Assembly: GCA_024516155.1 (NCBI GenBank)
Contig: JAJJXM010000041.1
Coordinates: 520,849-584,848 of the forward strand
Direction of reading: 5' to 3'
Source of the DNA: Pyronema omphalodes
Taxonomy: Eukaryota > Ascomycota > Pezizomycetes > Pezizales > Pyronemataceae
DNA length: 64,000 nt
A program made the translations under genes and the position numbers. The notes beneath the pieces were generated by a model that made no database searches, was not told where the DNA came from, and saw nothing but the letters and a program-made list of their open reading frames with translations. Below, one piece after another: positions 12,109 through 22,957 of the stretch. Numbering within the stretch: the first letter of the stretch is position 1; each line of letters starts with the position of its first letter.

Positions 12109-13458
12109 GTGTTTTAGATAAATCGAGGATGAGAGATTGAAGGAGACGAAGAATAGTAGCTACATAGTTTCATGACATCAACGACGTACAACACCAGGAC
12201 ATGGATAAAATATTACGAAATGTAATAAAGCATTTATACTGGGTAATGATCTGATTGTGACAGTGAAATACGCAATCGGGATACCGATTGAGATATGTGT
12301 CAAGAAGATATCACGTCCCGCGGATTCTGTCAATGATGGCAGAACCATTCAGAATCTATAATTTTGTGGCGACTCGGGGAACCATATTGTCACAGATATG
12401 TACCCCTAGATTTAATAATGAGACATCTCAAATGGTTTTGCCACAGCGGTCAGGAAGACGGTGAATCCTCCGCCAGGTAAACCTCACTCGCCAGCACTCG
12501 TGGACTTCCGTCTCATCCACCAACACTTGTCTCCGAATTCCGCCCCGATCCACCCCACAATATTTTCACTAACTGCATATTCTAGAGACTTCTTGCATAT
12601 AGCGCGGTATGTATACATGGGACGGGCAAATCTATTCGGCTATAAACCTATTTTTACCTTCCTGCCAATCGAACTCTAGTGTCTGCGTGCGGGCTTAGCG
12701 GGTTCCACAGAGCTGTGTGGAAGGTGGCAATTGAATCCGTGTTCTCAACTCGCCGTATAACGTGCTCCTTTCTGGCACCCGCTTCGCTACGTCGTTTCGT
12801 GGCCTCAATAACTCGTCTATGAGTCTTGCCAAGGAAATGGCTTTCCGTGAGCTTCTTCATTCTTCATCGCCGGACGCTAGCCGTTGGAGTTGCCAGCATG
12901 CAAGAAGCTCAAACCAAGCTTGACTGAAGCTCAAGTCAAGCTTAAATTCAAAAACGACAAAGCTGAGATGCCAACATAAACACCTCTTAATATGGTGTTC
13001 TAGCTCCAAGAATTATTTCCAAATTCTTAGGTACCACTTCGCAAAGGACAATCTGGTTACATCTCTGCCACGGTGTTGTTTATGGTCCCTGTCATGGCAC
13101 TAGTCGCTTTCGGTTAGACGACTGCCTTTTTACGCCCCGCTCAGAGCCTCTTCCAGCACTAGCGCTGCCTCGCCACGGCTAAAGCGTAGGGCCACTGGCC
13201 TCGCTCCGGATCTTGAGAACTGGCCTTTACGGGCGAGCTGCACGATTATAAGAAGTTCCCTCTGATCCCCACCTCCACCTTACCTCTTCTCTTCTCAACC
13301 ACGCTCGACAACTATCACCCCTCCCCCCCACTATCACTGAGCTAACTGAGAGGGAATATCTCTTCTCATTCCACATTAATTTGTGTTTCTTTCGCTGTCT
13401 TGTCTAGCTTGAGCTGCAGAGAGCTTTCATTTAAGAATCTCCCACAACAACAGCCCCG
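11903..13458. other. Divergent intergenic region HBS1-KAR2
   Basis: About 1.5 kb between the two divergent starts. No gene seen beyond the uORF. Near 12900-12950 there is a small cluster of aagctcaa/aagcttga words. The KAR2-proximal part holds the core promoter listed separately. Confidence 0.55.
13245..13345 (+). promoter_or_regulatory. Probable KAR2 core promoter
   Basis: A TATA-like attataag at 13245-13252 is followed by a long pyrimidine-rich tract (13258-13340, ctcttctcttctc and cccctcccccccac), about 120-200 bp before the KAR2 ATG. TATA plus a CT-rich tract is typical of strongly expressed fungal genes. I did not find a convincing unfolded-protein-response element. Confidence 0.45.
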
Positions 13459-15565
13459 ATGTTCTCATCAAAGGGCGGAAGCGTCGCCTGGGCGGCGGCC
13501 CTCTTTTACATGCTATTCGTCTGTTTAGCACCTTTCTTATCACCGGTTCAGGCCGCTGAGAACGGAACTGAGTCTTATGGAACTGTCATTGGTATCGATT
13601 TGGGAACCACCTACTCGTATGCACCCCTCACTTCAATTGAGCTTCATATCGGGCCGGAAGCTAATTGGAAACAGTTGCGTTGGTGTCATGAAGGCTGGAC
13701 GTGTCGAAATTATGGTTAACGACCAAGGAAACCGTATCACTCCCTCTTACGTCGCTTTCACCGATGACGAGCGTCTCGTCGGAGATGCCGCCAAGAACCA
13801 GTACGCCGCCAACCCCACCCGTACCATCTTCGACATCAAGTAAGTCTACTCTACACCCCAAGACAGCAATTGAGGTGTCTAACCAAGCTGCAGGCGTCTC
13901 ATTGGACGTAAGTTCAACGACAAGGATGTCCAGACCGACATGAAGCACTTCCCCTTCAAGGTCATCAACAAGAACGGAAACCCCAACGTTCAGGTCGAGG
14001 TCAGCGGAGAGCAGCGTACCTTCACTCCGGAGGAGATCTCTGCCATGATTCTCGGAAAGATGAAGGAGATCGCCGAGGCCTACCTCTCCAAGAAGGTTAC
14101 CCACGCTGTCGTCACTGTTCCCGCCTACTTCAACGACGCCCAGCGTCAGGCTACCAAGGACGCCGGTACCATTGCCGGACTCAACGTCCTCCGTGTTGTC
14201 AACGAGCCCACCGCCGCTGCCATCGCTTATGGTCTCGACAAGAAGGGTGGTGAGCGTCAGATCATCGTCTACGATCTCGGTGGAGGTACTTTCGATGTCT
14301 CCCTTCTCTCCATTGACCAGGGTGTCTTCGAGGTCTTGTCTACTGCCGGAGACACTCACTTGGGAGGAGAGGACTTTGACCAGCGTGTCATCTCCCACTT
14401 CGTCAAGCTCTACAACAAGAAGAACGATGTCGACATCACCAAGGACCTCAAGACCATGGGTAAGCTCAAGCGTGAGGTCGAGAAGGCCAAGCGTACTCTT
14501 TCTTCCCAGATGTCCACCAGAATCGAGATTGAGGCTTTCCACGACGGAAAGGACTTCTCCGAGACTCTTACTCGTGCCAAGTTCGAGGAGCTCAACTTGG
14601 ACCTTTTCAAGAAGACCCTCAAGCCCGTTGAGCAGGTCCTCAAGGATGCCAAGGTCAAGCGTGAGGATGTCGACGACATCGTCCTTGTCGGAGGTTCTAC
14701 CCGTATCCCCAAGGTCCAGACTCTTCTCGAGGAGTACTTCAAGGGCAAGAAGGCTTCCAAGGGTATCAACCCTGACGAGGCTGTTGCCTACGGTGCCGCC
14801 GTCCAGGGAGGTGTTCTTTCCGGTGAGGAGGGAACCGACGACATTGTTCTCATGGACGTCAACCCTCTTACTCTCGGAATTGAGACCACCGGTGGTGTCA
14901 TGACCAAGCTCATTCCCCGTAACACTGTCATCCCCACTCGCAAGTCCCAGATCTTCTCCACCGCCGCCGACAACCAGCCCGTCGTCCTTATCCAGGTCTA
15001 CGAGGGAGAGCGTTCCATGACTAAGGACAACAACTTGTTGGGCAAGTTCGAGCTTACCAACATCCCCCCTGCTCCCCGTGGAGTTCCCCAGATCGAGGTT
15101 TCCTTCGAGCTCGACGCCAACGGAATTCTCAAGGTCTCCGCTGCCGACAAGGGTACCGGAAAGTCCGAGTCCATCACCATCAACAACGAGCGTGGCCGTC
15201 TCTCCCAGGATGAGATCGACCGCATGGTCGCCGAGGCTGAGAAGTTCGCCGACGAGGACAAGGCCAACCGTGAGAAGATTGAGGCCCGTAACGCCCTCGA
15301 GAACTACGCTTTCTCCCTCAAGAACCAGGTCAACGACAAGGAGGGTCTTGGAGGAAAGATCTCTGATGACGAGAAGAAGACCATCCTCGACGCCGTCAAG
15401 GAGTCCACCGAATGGTTGGAGGAGAACGCTGCCACCGCCACTGCTGAGGACTATGATGAGCAGAAGGAGAAGCTTTCTCAGGTTGCTTACCCCATCACTT
15501 CCAAGATGTACGGAAATGCTGGAGGTGAGGGTGCCGATGAGCCTTCGGGACACGATGAGTTGTAA
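13459..15565 (+). CDS. KAR2: ER-lumenal Hsp70 chaperone BiP/Kar2
   Basis: Hsp70 of the ER lumen: protein translocation, folding and sensing of unfolded protein. Exons 13459-13616, 13675-13839 and 13894-15565 give 664 residues, normal for the family. Introns have GTATGC and GTAAGT donors; the second has a CTAAC branch site near 13880. A signal peptide (hydrophobic residues ~9-29, likely cleaved near VQA at 30-32) leads into the ATPase domain: GIDLGTTYS (~45-53, split by intron 1), [10 protein letters not shown], and [10 protein letters not shown]. The interdomain hinge is followed by the substrate domain, starting at [12 protein letters not shown], then the helical lid. It ends in HDEL, the ER retrieval signal, which separates BiP from cytosolic and mitochondrial Hsp70s. 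Codon use is strongly biased to C-ending codons (AAG, GAG, CTC, GTC), as in highly expressed genes. Start: first Met before the signal peptide. Confidence 0.97.
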
Positions 15566-18500
15566 TTAGTATGAATCTTTGGTTGGGTTAGGTCATTTTT
15601 TTTTTTAGAAATCGGAGTTATCTTTGCTGTTTTTTTTTGAAGTCAGGGTTATTTTGAATTATTACGGTCGTAAGACTAGTTCAGAACATCGTTGCCGTTT
15701 TTGATGCGCGCTCGTGAGAGTGTACAGAAGACTTTCAATATTCATCTTGGATGTTTTTACTCCGATTGCAACCGTTTATACATGTTCTTTAGTTGGGACG
15801 TCAATAATAAAAAAAACTTTAAAACAGTAACTATTTTCATTTACAATGTGATGTGCTTTCGAGAAAGATTATAGATATGACATAGCGAAGCATCAATTAT
15901 TCGTTTACCCTAGATGATGCCCATGACGTGAAACGTGGCCTCGAGCCATAACCCGTGATTCGTGTTCGGCGTTAATTTAACCGGCAGCGTCAGTAGGAAG
16001 GCGTTCAGCCTTCCGCCAAGCTACCACAGCCGCCTACTGAACCGCTACGTCACACGGCCGATAGTCGCAACGTAACCGCGAAGGCCACCGAAAGCCACCG
16101 AAGGCCACCCTGGCTTTTCGATAACCGCTGCAGGAACCCGGGGGGTAGTTAACTTTTTTTAATTTAATCCATTAATTTAAATAATTAAGCGCGAAGCGAG
16201 TCGGAACGGCTGGGTGGGTATGACGCTGTGGGTCGGTATATATTATGTCATGATGATGGTGTGCGAGGGGATATAATGAAAGGATGGGGGCTGTGTTGAT
16301 GTATAGTTTCCACGGCTTCTACAGTTTCTACAGCTGCAACAGCGGTAAGATTAGAAAGTTCAGGAAGTTCAAAAGTTAGCAGCTCAGGCCTCATGCTTCG
16401 GTACCTCAGTAACCCAGTAATCGAGTAACATAGCTTCCACCCCAGGCGCACCATCAGCATGACGCGGCTGACGAAAAATGATATGACATAACGTAACGGA
16501 AGCCGAGTGTAACGCCGGATGATCAGTGATTATTCTAAATGAATATTACCGGTATGTATTTTTTAATATATCAAAGCAGAATCGAGCAGGACAAAAAAAA
16601 AAGAACAGAAAACATCATAGGGATGGGAGTAAGAAAGGCGGCTCAATAAAAAAAAAATTAAAACAAAAAAACAATTAGACTATAACATCTTGTTACTTGC
16701 GGTGACGGGGGAGTAGAGAAGGGAATCGAAAGTGGTCATGAGGATTTGAGGGCTGTCAAAACTGCGGCTCGTCTGCAATGCGTCGGTATGTTCAGCTTCT
16801 ACAGCTGCCACAGTTCCCACGGCTTCCACAGTTTCCACAGCTGATCTTATACAACGGTACAATAGAAAGTCCACAGCTCAGGAAATAAGTAACTTAGTAA
16901 ACCAGCTTCTACCACATCAGCATGGTGAAGCCAGTAGTATGCAATGAAAGGAAACTATCAGAACACAGAATAAAGTGACCCTGATACCGATACTATACTC
17001 TCGGGGGTGAATGAGCTGCGAAGTGGCTGTGATGTTTAGATGGGTGTTGGAACCTATGTAGGTTACTTGCGCGGCTGCGCGGATATGATACATCTTGTGC
17101 ATCTTGTATAGCTTCTATAGCTTCTACAGCGGCATCTTCAGAGCCAAGGAAGTATGTAACTCAGTAACTTCTACGGTGCACCGTGATGAAGAGGCTAATC
17201 GAATGAAACATCAGAAATACCAGAACCTGACACCGATATTACACTGATTCTGAACGCTAACTTCGCATCTGCTGCGAGCGCGTTAGCTGCGTGGATTCAC
17301 AACCGGGCAATACTGCGAATGTGATAGAGGCAAAAATTGGCAACAGATTTACAGTATGCTACCCATGAGAACGGTGAAGGTAGGCCCACCATACTAAAAG
17401 GAAAGGCAACGATATGGGCCGCGCGGATTAGATAGCTATCCAAACCGTGGCTGATCGCAGCTCACCCGGGGCTGCGTCGCTATGATACAGCTTCCACCGC
17501 TGACCGTACGCAGTCCACCTCAATCAACCAGCGGCGATGTCAGTAACCTCTACCTCCCATCATCACGCAGACTTGCGAATGACGAAGATAACCGCGTTCA
17601 GTATCAGAACACCATAACACAACAATGACCGCTGGAACACCAATCACATACGTAGCTACCGAGAGGAAATGAGTAGCAAGGATATATCAAGGAGCAGCAC
17701 CGAAATTTGATAGAAAGCAAAACAAGATGATCACGTGATCTTACCCTTGTGACAGATGACGAACTGTGAAGGAATAAAAGGAGATAATTAGATGAATATC
17801 AAAACTGCCGCTCAGTCGTGGCTCATCCACTGCTACGCTAATACTATCCTATCCTAAATGGATTAGATTCCAGAATCCTACAGGTGATTCAACTGCGGCT
17901 CACCCGCAGCTTTGTCGATACAGCTTACCTTGATCAAGCAGCGGCAAGTCAGTAACCTCCGCCCTCCCGCTCCGGAATGACGAAGCAGATACAATGGAAG
18001 GAAGCGCCACAACAGAAACAGCAGAACACAACGATAGGGGACTATCATGCTCAAACGCTGATTACGCAGCTACCGCGGGTGGAGTATCCGCGAGAATACA
18101 CTGTGCTGCTGGCTATACCTGGAACGAATATTGATGCAGCTAAACTGATATACGTGGTAGGCGAGGATGCTCAAGAAATGAATTCATGACGCGGCTCACT
18201 GAAAGATACGGGAGATTCGTGGTTGCTGCTCGTTGAGTAGATGACGTGAAAGAGACGAAAACGGGCTGAGAGGATAGTAAAAGCGGCACGGGAAACCTGT
18301 GATGATTTGCGGCAGTTTGGAGACAATACCTTTGAGGAGACGATGACGTGGACGATTTAGCGGAAACGTTTCAGAATGGAGATTGAGTGGAGGTTAGAGA
18401 AGTGTTGAGAGGGATATGGATGCGGAGAGATGGAAGATGAAAGAAAACATTCGGCCAGCAGTGGAACAGCAGCTGAACGAAGAATGTACATAGATGGTGC

Positions 18501-19590
18501 AGTGGCGGGGAAGAATTTGAGGATACAACGACGCGGCTGATGACAGAACACAAAAACTTGGTAGGAGCTGCAAGATGTAAGTTGGCGGCGTAGAGGATGA
18601 GGAATTTACGGCACGAGCGGAAACCGGAGATGAGAAAACAGTAAATATTGGGGTGATATCTTGTGAAGTTGTCGATGACCAGGCGCTCTGAGAGGAAAAA
18701 GGCGCGGGATCGTGGTGATGGTTGCGTAAGCTATGATGATACACAGGCGTCATAACGGGACAGCTTTCAATTCAGGATGACGCGGATAATGTCACTACTC
18801 AGCATCATTATGGAGAATAACCCCGGCGATTGCGTGACGGATGGACAAATCGATCCAGAAAAGCAAAACTATCTTCCGCCATCTTCATTTTTCTGCAACG
18901 CAAGACGTAACGAATTGCGAAGCAACACACACAAATGACGAAGTCGTAGCGATGCATTACGTGGCTGTAATGCTGTAGGCCGGAAATATGGCGTAATCTC
19001 AATGGGCCGCGCAAGCTGCTGGCGAGGGCTATCGGGACGATGGGAAGTATTGTGGGAAATGCCATAGGTATAAAGGTCGAAGGATTCCCCCACCGAGATA
19101 TGTCACCACTGAACACAGCGCGACCAACACAGCCAGTACTTAACAACTCTCTCTCTTTCATCATATCGAGTTGTAATTCACAATGCCGGCCCACCTTGAT
19201 AACTATTCAGACAACGTTGTGTTCTATATGTCGGATTCATAGCATCCATACGACCACAAGGGATTCCTGCGGTATGCAGAGGTGGGATGCAGCCATTACA
19301 ATATACTACAAAAGGACACATGACCGCTGAGTGTGCATTCGTCGATTTGTATGTTGCTTCATAACTTGGATGCATCCTAAGGGCTACAAGTAGGATACAA
19401 AGCAAAAAGGAAAGGTAAATACACTCATAAAAGCCCCAGTCTCTATCTCGACTCATGTCCTCTATTCCACGCTGCATCGCTGTGAGGTCTATCTCAGCTC
19501 AGGCTGATCATTGCTGATTGTCCAAACCGGGTGGTTGTACCACGGCTCTTGTACCACACACAGGCCACACCAACAAGAAAGTATTCATTT
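15566..19590. other. Gene-poor transition zone
   Basis: About 4 kb downstream of KAR2 with no supported gene. A short cluster of aaggccaccg-type repeats lies at 16078-16110. A poly-pyrimidine/T-rich KAR2 3' region follows the stop. The middle is filled by the degenerate repeat family described separately. Open frames are short and lack domain signals. Confidence 0.55.
16290..18010. repeat. Degenerate dispersed repeat family, about five copies
   Basis: Five stretches share the same ordered words: a gcggctc-type block, atacagcttctacagc, then cagtaacctctacc, then gaatgacgaag or atgatgaag, then tcagaacac. I see them near 16300-16490, 16760-16950, 17080-17215, 17440-17620 and 17800-18010. Order is kept but spacing and bases vary widely, as in an old repeat family. 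No coding signal. Confidence 0.55.
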
Positions 19591-19655
19591 ACAGTCGAAC
19601 CGCGTTATCAGAGTATGCTGGGACCGGACAAGTGTTCTCGTATAATGACGAAACT
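19590..19655. mobile_element. Candidate pogo/Fot-type transposon terminus
   Basis: The stretch begins cagtcgaaccgcgttatc, continues through gggaccggacaagtgttc and ends gtataatgacga. Pogo/Fot-family inverted termini typically start with cagtcgaacc and carry an internal imperfect hairpin around ggaccggacaa, as seen here. I found neither the opposite end (ggttcgactg) nor a transposase, so this would be a solo end or a truncated non-autonomous copy. Confidence 0.45.
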
Positions 19656-21086
19656 CTTCGGACAGGGTTGGCATGATTCGAGCGATCTCCGATGACTAGT
19701 CGCGCCGATGGGGGAAATCGAACACATTTTCCATATGGCAAATAAATAATTTATTACTATCAAAAACGCAAAATCGATTTACACTCTATCTGTACCCAAG
19801 ATAATCCTATAACCGTGTGTGATGCATGTTGGCTATTGCTGTTGAGCGGGCGGAAGAAAGATCTTTTCGGCTATACTCAATACATTCAAAGGGGTGGGCG
19901 TGCCCCATCAACACATCGCGTTGATCGTTGAACACCAAATAGCGCTCAAAGTATACGTCACCGTTGCACTGGTGAAAGCTCACCCCAGAGATGTGCTGTT
20001 CCTTGTTTCTTTTTATTTCTGCTTGGATTTTTGATCATACAGATGACATGGCCTGGAAGACCTCGGCAGGGGATATATGTCCAATTTTCCTGTGCCTGTG
20101 GTTACAAACACCTGATCAGGCACCCCAGTGACCTTATCTTCGATTATGCTCGGTTACAAAGCAATGATAAAAGGTCATAAATAATGAAAGCGACTAAAAC
20201 AGTTTTGTTTGTTTTGTTTTTGTTTTGTATCATACCCTGATCGAGGCCTGAAAGGCCTATGCAGCAAAAGGAAATATCAGGGTATCCCGTCATCGAGGCC
20301 AAGACCACTTAGTCAGGTGGCTCTGTCTCCTACTCCCATAATAATACGCCGCCAAAACTTCACCTTGGCACTTTCCAACCGCCAACTGGTTTGCCGAAAT
20401 TTCCTGATCGGGAAATCTCAGAGAACCATTGCCACTTCAAGGCTCCCCCTTCACTGCGGCCCTGGCATCTACCCAGCCCGTAGCCATGCCTGCTTTGCGG
20501 TAACATCCTCCCTTCAGCGGCATCCCCCATATTCTTCACTCCAAGGCCCCACGGGCAGCGAGATGATGATGTCTTCGCGATGCCCCATACCAGTACATCC
20601 GGCTCCCCCACCGCTTTGGCCATCCGGGGTTCCTTGGCTGCACACGCTCGCCTCCAACATATCGTAGGAAAGCGAGCTCCCATCGACCAGCCCCTCGATG
20701 CGGAGGTCCCCACTACGATAAATGCGAGAAACCCGGAGATGATGCGCCCACGGTTGTGTCAGTCATTCACTCTGTGTATATACTGAGCTTCGGTGAGCGG
20801 CTTCATGTGCTTGACCAATGCATTCCTGCTCTATAGGCGGAGGTGATGCGTCTCTGCAACATCAATAGCAAGCTCCACCCTGGAGTCGCTGAAGCACCGG
20901 CTAACAGTGCCCCGTCTTCTCCCCGCTCTTCTAGCCGTGCTGGGCAGGCAGCCTCTGCGCTTCTCTGCGCCCACATCGATATCACCGTACGTGCCACTCT
21001 TGCACAGGTAACCGCAGCCGACACCAGTCTGCCTGCGCCTACGTCAGCCCCTATCGAGACGTAGACCACCTACCAATCTCGTCACG
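19656..21086. other. Unassigned sequence upstream of LINE relic
   Basis: No supported gene. A 152-codon open frame at 20209-20667 has no domain signal. A gttttgttttg run lies at 20200-20230. Part of this stretch may be the decayed 5' end of the LINE relic that follows. Confidence 0.4.
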
Positions 21087-21990
21087 CGGAACAAGTCCAG
21101 CAATGCCCCACCGGTCAAGATTCTCGTTGCCACAAACCTCCCATCAGAGGTCCGCCGTCTCGTGTTTTCGCGCGACCCCACCACCACGTGCCTCTTCCAA
21201 CCCCTCGACGCGTTCACAGAAGCAATCAACGACTGCTTGTCGTACCACAGCTGCCCCAGTACCATCACGTTCTCAAAGTGACGCGTAATGCCAAAGGTAC
21301 CTTGACAGCTACCACCGTCCCCAGAGTAGCTGCAGTGATGCTCCTGCGTTTCTACTGCAATGAGGTAATAAACGCCGTCTGCAAGGTTAGCCCTGGCGTT
21401 ACTGACATCCAACAGCGGGAATCGTGGGTGGGCCTCAAGGTTCATGGTGTACCTGTGGCGCACTTTCTGGGTCAGGGATCTCAAGGAGTACAGGAGCTCC
21501 GAGTTGTGATCCCAGACAATCACAACCACCTGGAGGTACTCCCTAACGTTGGTTGGTTATGTAAATTACAAGATATTCGCGAACGCTTTGTACATGGAGC
21601 CACACAAAACTCTTCTGCCGTGATCGTTGTCTGAAGCACTGCTTCTGCCTGCCTGTTGATGGCAAAGTGTGTTCCTTTAGGCAGCAGTTGCCACCATGCA
21701 GAGCTCAATGTCTTTCAGGGACTGGATAGCCTGTGCCGCTGGTGCCTCAACTTGGGACATATTTGGGAGCGATGCTTCACCCCAGATATTTTCCATGGTA
21801 ATATCTATGCCCTCAATCACAGCACCGCCAAAAACCGCCGGTCTCCATTGATGGCTGTAGGAAGCCCGTAGGCCCTGCCCACTCGCACTGTCCTCAGGTG
21901 CCTCTATGTGCTAACTGTCAAGAAGAACATTTCGCAAGTGATTGTGCATGCCCACATTGCTTTGCTGCAATCCCAGCTGCCTGCCTTGCC
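21087..21990 (+). pseudogene. LINE ORF1 relic, copy A
   Basis: Frameshifted remains of the ORF1 (gag-like) protein of a Tad/I-type LINE. Visible blocks in order: SEVRRLVFSRDPTT and DAFTEAINDCLSYH (21100-21270); then in another frame RNAKGTLTATTVP (about 21280), WVGLKVHGVPVAHFL (about 21430) and LPNVGWLCKLQDIRERF (about 21540). Two zinc knuckles follow: CRWCLNLGHIWERC (about 21735) and CANCQEEHFASDC (about 21905). The knuckles fit CCHC spacing. Block order matches the intact ORF1 at 57408-58652 (KLAIHGIPVDSF, then CCHC knuckles), but the sequence is clearly a different, older family. Stops and frameshifts make it non-functional. Remains of ORF2 probably follow to about 22.9 kb but I could not align them with certainty. 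Confidence 0.7.
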
Positions 21991-22957
21991 CTCTCTTCAC
22001 CTTGGAACCGAACTGGCAACAACGCCTCAACCCTGGCTGTAACCCCCTCTTTGTCCCGCTCCTCCCCTCAGTCCCCCTCCCTCCTGTCTCAGCACACTGC
22101 TAACTGGACGGGTTTTGTGGTTGCCAACCTTCTCGCTGTCGTGATGGAAACCAACCATGAAGTCACTCCTTTGGTTGAGTCTACCGATGCCGTTGACCCC
22201 ACAGATCCCAATATATAAGTGGCACTCAGGTTCTGCCACTCAACTGCTGTAAGAGTGGTGAGGTTCTTACCGCGATGGTGCCAAGGAGCACTCCCGTCAA
22301 CATGACCTGGTAGACTACAGCCGAGGTTCGCATGGAAAGTACGGCAGACAAGTGCTTTGTGGCTGCACACGAGACGCAAGCACGAAGTCTTGCCATCTTA
22401 TTAACCCAGCAAAGATCAGACAGCACCACAATGTGCTCGTGATCAGCCTGGATGTCCACCGGCCGTCGCCCGTGGTTGTGTTGGGTGGAGCACCATCCAC
22501 ACGGCGTTCCCATCCGCAGATTCCAGAAAGCATCCCCAGCAGCTACACTTTTCTGTTCCCTGTAGACCGAGGTACGCATTGCGTTGTTCCTGCTCTTCCT
22601 CGGGGTTCGCTCAGCCTTTTTTCACTGGGTATCGAGTGTGACCGTATGACTGGCGCGTGGACTTGATCTCGGTGCCCCACCACCTCTTCCATCGAGCAGT
22701 GATTTTTATTTTCCCTGCTGGCAGGAGAAGCCTGACCGTCAGCGTCTCCCAGAACCACCCTACTTCCTTTCTAACCCCCCTGGGAGCAACAACTGGAGAG
22801 AAGTGGTCAAAGTTCGCTTCCACGGCGATGATCTGACAGCTCTTTCATCATTTTCTCCCCGTCCTCAAGCTACCCCTTGACCGGCCGCCATCTGCTGGGG
22901 GAAATGTAATCCTCTGGTACCGTCACCGATGTGGCTTCTAGAACCCAAACGTTATTG

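Noticed and set aside
12461..12860. Short open frames in the HBS1-KAR2 interval
   Set aside because: Under 75 codons, no domain, no splice partners; not distinguishable from chance.
13661..15553. 630-codon open frame antisense to KAR2
   Set aside because: Long antisense frames opposite Hsp70 genes follow from their strong codon bias. The peptide is a Leu/Val/Asp/Gly-rich mirror with no domain and crosses both KAR2 introns.
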